A stretch of 32,430 nt of DNA, taken from positions 1 through 32,430 of the forward strand of contig MTCR01000157.1 of assembly GCA_002212725.1 (NCBI GenBank), in the 5' to 3' direction. The stretch is from Sphingobacteriales bacterium TSM_CSM (GTDB lineage: Bacteria; Bacteroidota; Bacteroidia; Chitinophagales; UBA2359). This document shows positions 24,688-32,430 of this stretch, one piece after another (position 1 is the first letter of the stretch; each line of letters opens with the position of its first letter). The position numbers and the translations under genes are program-made. Below the pieces are notes generated by a model, which was given only the letters and a program-made list of their open reading frames with translations, did no database searches and was not told where the DNA came from.

Positions 24688-27600
24688 TTAAAAAATGGCC
24701 TGCACTGTAACCCGCCCGGTATGGTTCATGCGATTTTGGGCGGTTTTACGCCCGTCGTACCCAAAGTTCAGTTGCATATTGTTGGCCAATCGGGTGTTAA
24801 AATTAAGGCTCCACAGGTAATTGCCGCCGGGTTGCAAACCGTCTAACAGGTTATAGGCGGCAGGTGTGTTTACCGCACCCTTGTAAGCAATTTGCACATA
24901 AGAAACCCGAACATTCACGTTGCTTTTTACCGCACTGCCAAACTGCGTATCGAGGGTAAGTTTTTGCTGTTTTGCAGGCAAAATCGGTTCTGTTTGGTAA
25001 TCAGCGCTGTATTTGTAGGTAAACGAGCCGGTGAGCCTGAATTTTTTGTTCAGCGTGAGGTCGGCGGCCGGTTCAAGGTTCCAGTATTTGATTTGGTAAT
25101 TTTGGGTAGTAAAGGCAGTTGAATTGCCCGATAATTTACCGCGGCTGCCCGATAGCCTTGCCGACAGTTTGTTGCTTAACCCGAAACGCAAGGCCGGTTT
25201 CCACTCCGATTTTTGGCGCCGGTCGGTTCCGCTGATAAGGAAATTGCCGTTTACCAGATACACCTGTTGCACATTTACCTCCCATTTAGGACTGTTGCGG
25301 TTTAGTAACAAGGCATTTTGTATGGTGGTACTTTCGGCAAGCACTTCGGTATTTGCAGTATTGCCAAAGGGCAGGTAGGCTCTCCAGTTTCGCTGCCCCG
25401 CTTCGCGCCGTACCGAAACCGAACTTTGAGTAGAAAACAGGCTGACGGTTTTTTTAAAACCGGTTTTGTTAAACCATACGGCTTTTGGCGTAAGCAGCAG
25501 GGCTTGGGTAAACTGCACAATATTGGTTTGCCGGTACTCACCGGTAGGCAGTAAAATGCGTATATACAACGCATCAACTAAGTTGTTTTCGGTAGCGGGC
25601 TGAAACTCCTCCACTTCTTCAATGCCGTCGCCATCGTCATACCATACAAAATTGCCGGCACCGCTGTTTACTCTTTCGTAAAAATATTCGGTTTGCTGGC
25701 GTTGGCCGGCGCCAATCTGATATTGTGTTGTGCTTCGGAGCCAGCCTTTACCCACCGACTCCATATAATTTACCTCGCCCAAAATGGTTTCCGTTGCAAT
25801 TGCTTTAATTTTGGCGGTATCGGCAACCTGCAAATTGCGGTAAGTAAGGTTGCAGGTAAGTTGCCGGTTTGGGTTTTTGGTTAGTCCGCCGTTAAAATTG
25901 AGGGTGTTGCCGCTATTGGCTAAGGTAAATTTACCGTCTTGTGCCGGCGCATAATCCCACCGTTTAATAAAACTGAACGACAACCGGTTGGCGGTTGAAT
26001 CGGGGGTTTTTACAAACAGTTCGGTTTGGTTGTAGTAAAAACTGTTGGCGGTAAGGGTATCGGCAAGGGTAAGGCGGTTCTGTTCCTGTTCGGCTTTAAT
26101 ACCCAACTGCCACTTTTTTTTACCCACCGTTTTCGACAATTCTGCATTGGGGCGCAGGAAACGGCTGTTTCCGGTTTCGGCAGTATTGGCTTGCAGGTAA
26201 CTGAGGTTAAAAACGGCATTCCACCCGTTTTTGCTGCGATGCCTTGCATTTACCGTGTGCATGGCCCCTTTGTACCGGTTGCCCGCTCTTACAAACACGC
26301 CAAGCTGATACCGAACATCAGAATTTTTTCCTATTTTAAGCTGTGCGGCAGCATTAGCCAAATGCTCGTTGGCAGGTTGTGCGGTGGTGGCTGTTCCCCA
26401 ATTTCGGGCAAACTCCACTTCGCGGTAGGGTTCAATAAAGGCAAATTGTTGTTGCACAAACTCGTAGTTGGCAGTGGTAACCAATTGCAGGTTGCCGTTG
26501 TTGCTCAGGTTAAAACTGTTGCTGTATCCGGTTCGGGCAGCAATGCCCCGGTTTTGGCGGTTTCCAATATCAGAAAAAGTGTTAACGTCATTATTGCTGA
26601 GGGCAACTTCCATGCTTATTTTTTGTTGTTTACCGGGCATAAAATCGGCTGCGGCAATAAGCATTTGCCGTTTTTTGGGGGTAATAATTTTGGTAACCGG
26701 TGCATAGTTGCCTTTGGGCGCACCGGTCAGGCTATCGGGTGCAATCCACTCAAATACGCGGCCATTAATATTGCCATCGGATAAAACATAGTTGCCTTTT
26801 CCGGTTCCTGCAAAACTGAAATTCACCGCATACACTGCCAACTGCGGGTTTGCCGAATATACAAACACCGAATCGTACACCATGCCGTTTACCAGTGTAT
26901 CGGTAAGGCGGTACATGGTGCGGTCGGGCAAAAAACCGGTGTTGTTCCAGCCGGGCAGTATGGCGTTATCCACATTGTTGCCTGCATTTTTCAAAATTTC
27001 TACATAATTATCGGGCAGGGTAGGGTCGGTGAGGAGCTGATTTTTGGCATCTTGTTCCGAAAAAAACTGAATCCGGTACGCCGTTTTACCCGCCGTAGCG
27101 CTACCCGATGCCTGCAAGAGCGAGCGCAGGTAAGTCTGGTTGGTGTACTGAAACTCAAGGGTAATACGCTTGTCTTTGTTAATAATTTGCTGCGGGGTAA
27201 AGGTAATTTCGGCGGTGTTATAGTCAATGATGTAATCGTTATCGGCACCGCGTGTAAGCAGTTTGCCGTCAATAAACACCCGCTCACTTGCCGAAAGCAC
27301 AATAATAAACGTTTCGCCGTTGGCGCCGGTAAGCCGGTAGGGCCCTTGGTTGCCCTCAATGCCGTTGATGACCATGCGCTGAAAATTACCTCTTGCCACA
27401 GCGCCGGCTGCCGATGCGGTAAAACCGGTGCCCTTTTTGCCAAAATCCATGCCCGATGCCGCCGAAATGCCCTGCAACCGCCTGGAGTATTGCATAAAAT
27501 AACTGTTGGCGGCGGTGCTGCGCAGGTCGTAATCGCCCAACAGCAGTTTATGGCGGTTTTTTTGCAGTTGAATGTAAATACGGTCAAATTCCTGAATTTG

Positions 27601-28257
27601 CTGTGTATTGCCTTCGGGCTGAAACGGCACGTTGTTGTCCATGAGTGCGGCGGTAATGTCAATGCCGCCGGGCAGTTTGCCGTTCATTTGCAGGTTAAAA
27701 TTGCTGTTTACCGTAGCATCCTGGTTGCTGCCAATGGTAATGCCGCGGCCAAAACTGCCGCTGTAATCTAACCCGCCCATGTTAAAAATATCGGGCGTGG
27801 TTTGCCGGTTGCGGATTTGGTATTCGAGGTAGCCCGCAGGTTGCTCTGCCAAGGGTATAACCGCAAGCGTGTCTTTGTTTTGAAAAGTTTTCCCCAGCAA
27901 CACCGGCAGCACGCGGTACGTAACAGTAACCGAATCGGCAGCCGGAACCGCCACCCAGGTAATGGCGGCCTGCGCATGGTTAACTACATAAGTATCCGGC
28001 GGAATACCCTGGTTACCCGATGCACTGTTGATATAAACCGTACCCGGCGCAACCGATAAGGTATCGAACACGGTTGTAATGGGCTGAACCTTGATGGTTT
28101 TATGCCGGAGGTTGCTCAACAGTCCGGTTGTTTGCGCCCAAGCCACCTGCCCCGAAGCAAACCAGCACAGCATAACAACCGGCAGCAGGCAACAAAAACG
28201 TACATTATACCATTGCCGCCTGGAAAAAACTGTTGTTGTTGCCTGTAGATTTGTCAA
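24688..28257 (-). CDS. Large outer-membrane beta-barrel protein, SprA-reminiscent
   Basis: A 1189-aa protein with a signal peptide of about 41 residues (RRQW n-region, hydrophobic core, cleavage after VAWA). Residues about 155-250 contain GGLDYSGSFGRGITIGSNQD, LQMNGKLPGGIDITAALMDN and PEGNTQQIQEFDRIYIQLQK, which recall repeats of the SprA translocon. The rest is rich in alternating polar/aromatic strands and the protein ends in Phe (VTVQAIF), as barrel proteins do. It is about half the length of SprA (about 2400 aa), so it is not SprA. The start is TTG at 28257: an in-frame TAG lies 18 bases upstream, and the first ATG (residue 29) would destroy the signal peptide. Transport or anchoring role is inference. 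Confidence 0.78.
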   Translation of the reverse strand: MTNLQATTTVFSRRQWYNVRFCCLLPVVMLCWFASGQVAWAQTTGLLSNLRHKTIKVQPITTVFDTLSVAPGTVYINSASGNQGIPPDTYVVNHAQAAITWVAVPAADSVTVTYRVLPVLLGKTFQNKDTLAVIPLAEQPAGYLEYQIRNRQTTPDIFNMGGLDYSGSFGRGITIGSNQDATVNSNFNLQMNGKLPGGIDITAALMDNNVPFQPEGNTQQIQEFDRIYIQLQKNRHKLLLGDYDLRSTAANSYFMQYSRRLQGISAASGMDFGKKGTGFTASAAGAVARGNFQRMVINGIEGNQGPYRLTGANGETFIIVLSASERVFIDGKLLTRGADNDYIIDYNTAEITFTPQQIINKDKRITLEFQYTNQTYLRSLLQASGSATAGKTAYRIQFFSEQDAKNQLLTDPTLPDNYVEILKNAGNNVDNAILPGWNNTGFLPDRTMYRLTDTLVNGMVYDSVFVYSANPQLAVYAVNFSFAGTGKGNYVLSDGNINGRVFEWIAPDSLTGAPKGNYAPVTKIITPKKRQMLIAAADFMPGKQQKISMEVALSNNDVNTFSDIGNRQNRGIAARTGYSNSFNLSNNGNLQLVTTANYEFVQQQFAFIEPYREVEFARNWGTATTAQPANEHLANAAAQLKIGKNSDVRYQLGVFVRAGNRYKGAMHTVNARHRSKNGWNAVFNLSYLQANTAETGNSRFLRPNAELSKTVGKKKWQLGIKAEQEQNRLTLADTLTANSFYYNQTELFVKTPDSTANRLSFSFIKRWDYAPAQDGKFTLANSGNTLNFNGGLTKNPNRQLTCNLTYRNLQVADTAKIKAIATETILGEVNYMESVGKGWLRSTTQYQIGAGQRQQTEYFYERVNSGAGNFVWYDDGDGIEEVEEFQPATENNLVDALYIRILLPTGEYRQTNIVQFTQALLLTPKAVWFNKTGFKKTVSLFSTQSSVSVRREAGQRNWRAYLPFGNTANTEVLAESTTIQNALLLNRNSPKWEVNVQQVYLVNGNFLISGTDRRQKSEWKPALRFGLSNKLSARLSGSRGKLSGNSTAFTTQNYQIKYWNLEPAADLTLNKKFRLTGSFTYKYSADYQTEPILPAKQQKLTLDTQFGSAVKSNVNVRVSYVQIAYKGAVNTPAAYNLLDGLQPGGNYLWSLNFNTRLANNMQLNFGYDGRKTAQNRMNHTGRVTVQAIF

Positions 28258-28452
28258 AATGAAAATATAGCGCTAAACCGTGTACAATGTAACGGTAAAG
28301 GTAGATGTTTTAGCATACCCAAAGGTTGTATGGCGGGTGCATATTAGACCTGTGTTTGTGGTTCTATTGCTGAAATTGGCCGGAAAATCGGGTAAATTTG
28401 GGCTTAACTGCCAAAAGTTGCCGGTAAAATTCCGGACTATTTTTTCGCACAG
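28258..28452. other. Gap between the SprA-like and M23 peptidase genes
   Basis: About 195 bases with no supported gene. Both neighbours are on the minus strand; I saw no strong terminator or consensus -7 element. Confidence 0.3.
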
Positions 28453-28989
28453 TTATTTACCCCAACTCTGCATTAACAGTTCATGCGGGTTTAAATAAAA
28501 CATTTTACGCCAGCCCTGCGGCTCGTTATCCCGGCGCCACACATAGGGCAGGAGGGAGGCTACGGAGTAATGCAGATGCGGTGGTTTACCTGCCGCATTG
28601 CCTGTATTACCCACAAAACCAAGTTGGCTGCCCTGCCAAACCCACTGTCCTGTTTGCACCGTTGCGTTTTGCAAATGCGCATAATAGTGCAGCCGCCATT
28701 TTGCGCCCAGCACCAATACTACATTTCCGCCCAAACTAATTTGCCCGCTATATACTACTAACCCGCTGCCGGCAGCCAATACCGGCCGGCCTTTCGGCGC
28801 AAAAATATCAATGCCTTTGTGTACACCCGAAACGCCCCAGGGGTAATGCCAGAAACTGTTGGCATTCCAATCGCGTGGGGTGGCATTTTGAACCGGTATT
28901 ACCAAACTGCCCGGCAGCAGCAGGGGCAGCAGCAGGGCGGCAAACAGCAGCAGCAAAACAATATAGCGGCGTTTGGCGGGGTGGGACAT
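28453..28989 (-). CDS. M23 family zinc metallopeptidase (LytM-like)
   Basis: A 178-aa peptidoglycan peptidase-like protein. An N-terminal membrane anchor or signal segment covers residues about 9-27 (Leu-rich, after KRR). The catalytic domain carries the expected ligands: H57 and D61 in GVHKGIDIFAP, H105 in YYAHL, and H138/H140 in PPHLHYS; the intact set suggests an active enzyme rather than a degenerate LytM activator. No LysM or SH3 binding domain is attached. It probably acts in the periplasm on peptide cross-links. It lies between the SprA-like gene and a secreted-protein gene on the same strand, but gaps of nearly 200 and 350 bases suggest separate transcription. Confidence 0.92.
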   Translation of the reverse strand: MSHPAKRRYIVLLLLFAALLLPLLLPGSLVIPVQNATPRDWNANSFWHYPWGVSGVHKGIDIFAPKGRPVLAAGSGLVVYSGQISLGGNVVLVLGAKWRLHYYAHLQNATVQTGQWVWQGSQLGFVGNTGNAAGKPPHLHYSVASLLPYVWRRDNEPQGWRKMFYLNPHELLMQSWGK

Positions 28990-29146
28990 TATGGGGTGGG
29001 TGTTAAGATGAAAACAGGTTTTTTACCGGTTATGCCTTTCTATTTTTGTATTCGTCATTTCACTAAACGTTAAGCCTGTTGTTTCCGGAAATTAATTACA
29101 CAAAAACGCACTACATCTGCGCATATTGAACAGATATGAGATTTGT

Positions 29147-29329
29147 CTAAATCTTCTGCAACAAGGATAACAGCAGTAAAAGGGCACCTGTGTTACTCTG
29201 CTGAAAATAAAACCGGATGACAAAACAAAAGAGTATGGTAAAGAATGCTGTTTTCAGCACCATTACCACCCAACCGGACAAACACCGCAGCGGTTGGGCG
29301 GTGTTTGCCCGGTTATTGAAGGCTTGCAT
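29147..29329 (-). CDS. Possible small membrane protein, 60 aa
   Basis: A short ATG frame starting 13 bp after the stop of the TapB-like gene. It has a basic N-terminal part and one or two hydrophobic stretches (WVVMVLKTAFFTILFCFVI and LLLLLSLL), so it could be a small membrane protein. I recognise no family. A 10-bp hairpin lies inside its first codons, which may instead mean the region is a terminator and the frame is chance. Confidence 0.25.
   Translation of the reverse strand: MQAFNNRANTAQPLRCLSGWVVMVLKTAFFTILFCFVIRFYFQQSNTGALLLLLSLLQKI
29279..29307. terminator. Hairpin downstream of the TapB-like gene
   Basis: CAAACACCGC (29279-29288) and GCGGTGTTTG (29298-29307) form a perfect 10-bp stem with a 9-base loop, 35 bases after the TapB-like stop. 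No T run follows on either strand, so an intrinsic terminator role is uncertain. An alternative pairing CAACCG/CGGTTG (29271-29276 / 29291-29296) overlaps it. Confidence 0.4.
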
Positions 29330-29342
29330 GGTATTAAAACGC

Positions 29343-30053
29343 CTATTCTTTTATAGACGTTAGTTCGCTGTAGCCGGTAAGTTTACCGTTTTTATTGTAA
29401 GTTTCGGTGCGTATGGCGCCTACGTTTTTGGCATACCAGGTAACGGTTTTTGTGGTAATGCTCATCAGGGTTTTCATTTCGGTTTGTTCCGACATTTTAT
29501 AGCATTCAAAAGCGCCGGCAGAGGTGGTAATGGTTTCCAGGGCTTCCACTTTCCGGTTGGTAATATTAATGGTCATGTTAAACAAGGCCATGCCGTTGCT
29601 GTTCATGCCAATGGTAAGGCTGCCATCGGGCAGGGTTTGCCCAACCTCAAGGTTGTTTGGAAACTCCAGATAGTTGGTTTCCACGCTGGCATCCATGTTT
29701 TCAAACATTTGGTTGTTTTCGGCAGGCATAAAATTGCGCATATCCATATAAAAAATGCCGTTTTCACATTTTACCTCGTAGGTGTTTTCCATTACCTTTT
29801 TATTTTTCTTGTCGTAATAAGTACCCTTAACTTTCATGGACATGCCGCCAGCAATATCGGTTTTTTCCAGTATTTCCGATACGGTGCGGCTTTCGGCTTT
29901 GCCATCGGGTTTAAAATGAGTCATTTCAATAACTGCACCGGTTTTTACCGGGAAAAACGGTTCGCAATCTTGTGCATACAAATGTATTCCGTTAAGGGAG
30001 GCAAGGGTAAAAAACAACGCCAACATACCGGCACTAAGGAACAGGTTTTTCAT
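29343..30053 (-). CDS. TapB-like (DUF3108-related) secreted protein
   Basis: A 236-aa protein with a signal peptide (residues 1 to about 27, ending LYAQ). The mature part begins DCEPFFPVKTGAVIEMTHF and continues KPDGKAESRTVSEILEKT, a pattern typical of TapB/DUF3108-like beta-rich proteins of Bacteroidota; later VTWYAKNVGAIRTETYNKNG and a final GYSELTSI fit the same fold. Function is not established for the family. It is probably periplasmic or surface exposed. It lies 54 bp downstream of the Lrp-family regulator on the same strand and may share its transcript. Confidence 0.75.
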   Translation of the reverse strand: MKNLFLSAGMLALFFTLASLNGIHLYAQDCEPFFPVKTGAVIEMTHFKPDGKAESRTVSEILEKTDIAGGMSMKVKGTYYDKKNKKVMENTYEVKCENGIFYMDMRNFMPAENNQMFENMDASVETNYLEFPNNLEVGQTLPDGSLTIGMNSNGMALFNMTINITNRKVEALETITTSAGAFECYKMSEQTEMKTLMSITTKTVTWYAKNVGAIRTETYNKNGKLTGYSELTSIKE

Positions 30054-30107
30054 AAGAAAACAGATTTTTATGGTTTTAAATAAAAAAGAAATTGCATCGC
30101 TGTTGCC

Positions 30108-30569
30108 TTACACAGGCAGGGCGGTGCTATGTTTTTCGGTTGTCATAACAAAAGAACTGTGCGCATGTGCCACATTGTTCATGGCAGCCAGATTATTTAC
30201 AATAAAATGCCGGTAAGCCTCCATATCTTTTACTGCCACTTTCAGCAGGTAATCGTAGTTGCCGGCAATGTGGTAACATTCCATTACTTCTTCAAAACGC
30301 AAAACCTCCTCCACAAATTTTTCGAGCAGGCTTTTAGCATGTTCTTTCAGTGAAACAAGGCAAAAAACGGTCAGGCTGCGGCCTACTTTTTCGGGGTTTA
30401 GCAGGGCTACATAGCCGCTTATAAAACCCTCGCGTTCCAAACGTTTAATGCGTTCATATACCGGCGTGGTGGTAAGTCCGGTTTCGGCGGCAATTTCTTT
30501 GTGGGTAAGGGCGCAGTTTTGTTGCAGCAGGTGCATAATACGCCGGTCGGTGGCATCGGGTTCATACAT
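30108..30569 (-). CDS. Lrp/AsnC family transcriptional regulator
   Basis: A 153-aa DNA-binding regulator. The N-terminal winged helix-turn-helix (about 8-60) reads DATDRRIMHLLQQN and EIAAETGLTTTPVYERIKRL; the C-terminal RAM effector domain (about 65-145) contains VFCLVSLKEHAK and ECYHIAGNYDYLLKVAVKD, where the GxYDYL segment is the family hallmark. Such regulators sense amino acids and form octamers. The frame extends to a TTG at 30599, but the ATG at 30569 gives MYEPDATDRRI and the usual length. It is divergent from a trans-sulfuration enzyme gene, its likely target, and probably regulates itself; this is inference from context. Confidence 0.92.
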   Translation of the reverse strand: MYEPDATDRRIMHLLQQNCALTHKEIAAETGLTTTPVYERIKRLEREGFISGYVALLNPEKVGRSLTVFCLVSLKEHAKSLLEKFVEEVLRFEEVMECYHIAGNYDYLLKVAVKDMEAYRHFIVNNLAAMNNVAHAHSSFVMTTEKHSTALPV

Positions 30570-30657
30570 AGGGCAGTAAAATTCTTGGTTATCGGGCAAC
30601 TAAACACCGGTCAGCAGAATTAAGTTCCGCAATTGGGGTGTTTTTGGAATATTTTTC

Positions 30658-30677
30658 TACCAATGGTTAATATGGTA
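30658..30677. promoter_or_regulatory. Dyad in the Lrp/PLP-enzyme divergent promoter region
   Basis: TACCA (30658-30662) and TGGTA (30673-30677) are complementary and 10 bases apart, centred on an AT-rich core. Lrp/AsnC proteins bind imperfect dyads of about 15 bp in such regions. It is a candidate operator only. Confidence 0.3.
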
Positions 30678-30697
30678 AACCCTGTTTTGTAAAACCG

Positions 30698-30705
30698 TAC
30701 ATTTG
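30698..30705 (+). promoter_or_regulatory. -7 element for the trans-sulfuration enzyme gene
   Basis: TACATTTG is an exact TAnnTTTG match 80 bases before the ATG at 30786. It sits inside GTACATTTGTAC (30697-30708), two GTAC arms, which may overlap an operator. Confidence 0.5.
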
Positions 30706-30785
30706 TACAGCAAATTTTACTTCAGGCAACCATGTTTGTCCGATGGTAATATGTGCCATTTTTTAACCATTTCAACCCGTTTTTT

Positions 30786-32036
30786 ATGCCCGAATTACCG
30801 GTTATTCACCCCGAAAGCCTGATGATGTCATACGGCTATAAGCCCGAATTATCGGAAGGCGCCCTGAAATGCCCTATTTTTCAAACTTCTACCTTTGTTT
30901 TTAAAACAGCCGAAGCCGGCAAGTCTTTTTTTGAACTGGCATACGGATTGCGCGAGGCCGTGGCAGGCGAAGAACCCGGCCTTATCTACAGCCGCCTTAA
31001 CAACCCCGATTTGGAGATATTGGAAAACCGCCTTACCCTTTGGGACGGCGCCGAAGCCGCAGCCGTGTTTGAAAGCGGCATGTCGGCCATTTCTACTGCA
31101 CTGTTGGAGTTGCTAAAACCCGGCGATGTATTGCTGTACAGCATACCACTATATGGCGGCACCAATCATTTTATTAAGCACACACTTACCAAATTTGGCA
31201 TTACCGTTATTGGGTTTACCCATTTCCATACCCGCCGCCAAATAGAGGAATTGGTAAATAATAAGGCAGGTGGTAAATTAGCGCTCATTTATATTGAAAC
31301 ACCGGCAAACCCCACCAACGATTTGTTTGATATTGCCATGTTAAAGGGCGTTGCACATCATTTTTCCGCGCCCGATAAAACGGTATATCTTGCCGTTGAT
31401 AATACCTATATGGGCCCTGTTTGGCAACACCCGCTTAAATTGGGCGCCGATTTGGTATTATACTCTGCCACCAAATATATTGGCGGACACAGTGATGTTA
31501 TTGCCGGCGCCTGCCTTGGCAGCAAACAACTTATACAGCGCATTAAAACCCTGCGCACTTTTTTGGGCTGTATGGCCGGCCCCTGGACCGGCTGGCTGCT
31601 GCTGCGAAGCCTCGAAACGCTTAAACTGCGAATGGATAAACAGGCACACAATGCGGCCTATGTGGCGCAGTTTCTTGCAACACACCCCAAGGTAGAAAAG
31701 GTGTATTACCTCGGTTTTCTGCAACCCGGCACCGAGCAATATGATATATACCGCCGTCAATGCCTGAGTGCCGGCGCCATGCTCTCATTTGATATACGCG
31801 GCGATGAGCAGGAGGCTTTCCGGTTTTTGAATGCCCTTCGGCTTATAAAACTGGCCGTAAGTTTGGGCAGTACCGAATCGTTGGCCGAACACCCTGCCAC
31901 CATGACCCATGTTGATGTGGATAAAGCCGAACGCGATGCCCTGTGCATTTCGGGTAAGTTAATCCGATTGTCTATCGGGGTGGAACATCATCAGGATATT
32001 ATTGCCGATATTGGACAAGCGCTGGAAAAGGTGTAA
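30786..32036 (+). CDS. Trans-sulfuration family PLP enzyme (cystathionine gamma-synthase / lyase or methionine gamma-lyase)
   Basis: A 416-aa PLP enzyme of the Cys/Met metabolism family. Conserved parts: PIFQTSTFVF, YSRLNNPDLEILENRL, FESGMSAISTALLELLKPGD, PLYGGTNHF, YIETPANPTN, AVDNTYMGPVWQHPLKLGAD, and the PLP-lysine segment YSATKYIGGHSD with K230. Methionine gamma-lyases usually have a Cys in LYGCT where this protein has Gly (LYGGT), which argues somewhat against a typical methionine gamma-lyase, but subgroup is not decided. The frame extends to a GTG at 30753; the ATG at 30786 fits better. A divergent Lrp-family gene suggests amino-acid control. The gene ends a few bases before an IS66-type remnant. 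Confidence 0.9.
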   Translation: MPELPVIHPESLMMSYGYKPELSEGALKCPIFQTSTFVFKTAEAGKSFFELAYGLREAVAGEEPGLIYSRLNNPDLEILENRLTLWDGAEAAAVFESGMSAISTALLELLKPGDVLLYSIPLYGGTNHFIKHTLTKFGITVIGFTHFHTRRQIEELVNNKAGGKLALIYIETPANPTNDLFDIAMLKGVAHHFSAPDKTVYLAVDNTYMGPVWQHPLKLGADLVLYSATKYIGGHSDVIAGACLGSKQLIQRIKTLRTFLGCMAGPWTGWLLLRSLETLKLRMDKQAHNAAYVAQFLATHPKVEKVYYLGFLQPGTEQYDIYRRQCLSAGAMLSFDIRGDEQEAFRFLNALRLIKLAVSLGSTESLAEHPATMTHVDVDKAERDALCISGKLIRLSIGVEHHQDIIADIGQALEKV

Positions 32037-32039
32037 GCG

Positions 32040-32430
32040 TACAGGTGATAATCTGTACTAAAAACCGTAAATCGGGAGGCAAATCGAACACCTGACGACG
32101 GTTTAACAGACGATGACCAATCTTCCTGCCCGACAGAGATTGTCCGCAACCGGCACAAACCTCCGCTTTTAAGGCAATCACCGTATCAGGTTGCGCCACC
32201 ATTTTCAGTGTATTGCCTTTATGTCCATGCTGACCGCCGCGCCGCCTTTATGTTTCTTGCCGCCAAGGGGGGCTGCCTTTTTCTTAAAACCATCGGAGGA
32301 GGGCAGGCGGTGACTGTTGCCACTGTGCTGTGCCAACTGACGTTCCAATTCTGTTACCCGGTTTTCCAACGCCGTAATAACTGCCACCAGTTCCCTTATC
32401 AACTTATGGCAGCCTTCCAGCCCCGAGTAC
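32040..32430 (-). pseudogene. IS66-family transposase remnant (frameshifted, truncated, runs off the window)
   Basis: The minus-strand frame from the right edge reads a coiled coil (ALENRVTELERQLAQHS) then GNSHRLPSSDGFKKKA, the N-terminal hallmark of IS66 TnpC. It shifts at about 32230-32245: the first frame ends soon after GGKKHKGG, while the -1 frame continues GQHGHKGNTLKMVAQPD, then VCAGCGQSL and RRQVFDLPPDL, the expected next IS66 segments, including the Cys zinc-ribbon. Similarity stops at about 32056, just past the stop of the PLP-enzyme gene, so the catalytic DDE domain is missing. The original N-terminus may lie beyond the edge. No terminal inverted repeat was identified. Confidence 0.82.

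Noticed and set aside
26026..27771. Two plus-strand frames of about 240-250 codons inside the SprA-like gene
   Set aside because: Antisense to a 1189-codon gene with a signal peptide and consistent barrel pattern; no domains of their own.
32205..32402. The two short minus-strand frames at the right end as separate genes
   Set aside because: Together they rebuild consecutive parts of one IS66 transposase N-terminus, so they are one broken gene.
1..32430. CRISPR array, tRNA genes, prophage or a new defence system
   Set aside because: No regularly spaced direct repeats, no tRNA-like cloverleaf apart from the tmRNA ends, and no phage, nuclease, helicase or toxin-antitoxin signatures were seen.

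Overview
The window looks like chromosomal DNA from a member of the Bacteroidota, probably an uncultured relative of the Chitinophagia/Saprospiria. The evidence is a set of lineage-typical features: a type IX secretion (T9SS) type B sorting domain, a PorP/SprF protein and a T9SS plug-domain protein; a fused SecD-SecF; futalosine-pathway menaquinone synthesis (MqnE); CUB and dockerin-like surface modules; start regions without clear Shine-Dalgarno sequences; and several TAnnTTTG -7 promoter elements. The species-level placement is inference.

Layout. 1-3.5 kb: the 3' end of a secreted CUB/dockerin-like protein, then a threonine aldolase gene overlapping a 441-aa protein I do not recognise. 3.7-6.9 kb: a Nudix hydrolase, a WbqC-family protein, and on the opposite strand a glycosyltransferase with an N-formyltransferase, probably surface-glycan synthesis. 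7.0-10.2 kb: secDF with its own promoter and a strong terminator. 10.7-18.6 kb: a surface/export block with a 1795-aa C25 (gingipain-type) cysteine peptidase carrying many Ig/PKD-like repeats and a T9SS type B C-terminus, a PorP/SprF protein, and a T9SS plug-domain protein. 18.7-20.7 kb: mqnE followed 2 bp later by an alpha/beta hydrolase gene. 20.9-22.1 kb: a previously easy-to-miss 49-codon Cys/Lys-rich gene and a LysM protein. 22.2-24.1 kb: divergent aldo/keto reductase and transaldolase/FSA-type aldolase. 24.2-24.65 kb: a complete tmRNA gene (ssrA) with terminator. 24.7-30.1 kb: a 1189-aa SprA-reminiscent outer-membrane protein, an M23 peptidase and a TapB-like secreted protein, all on the minus strand. 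30.1-32.0 kb: an Lrp/AsnC regulator divergent from a trans-sulfuration PLP enzyme. 32.04 kb to the end: a frameshifted, truncated IS66-type transposase remnant.

How it fits together: SecDF drives export across the inner membrane; the PorP/SprF and plug-domain proteins belong to T9SS-type outer-membrane export and anchoring, of which the C25 peptidase is a clear predicted client. The Lrp regulator probably controls the adjacent sulfur amino-acid enzyme. Most of the window is ordinary core genome. I see no CRISPR array, prophage or obvious new defence system; the best leads are the small Cys-rich gene, the C25/PorP/plug block, the unknown 441-aa protein, the SprA-like protein and the mqnE-linked hydrolase.
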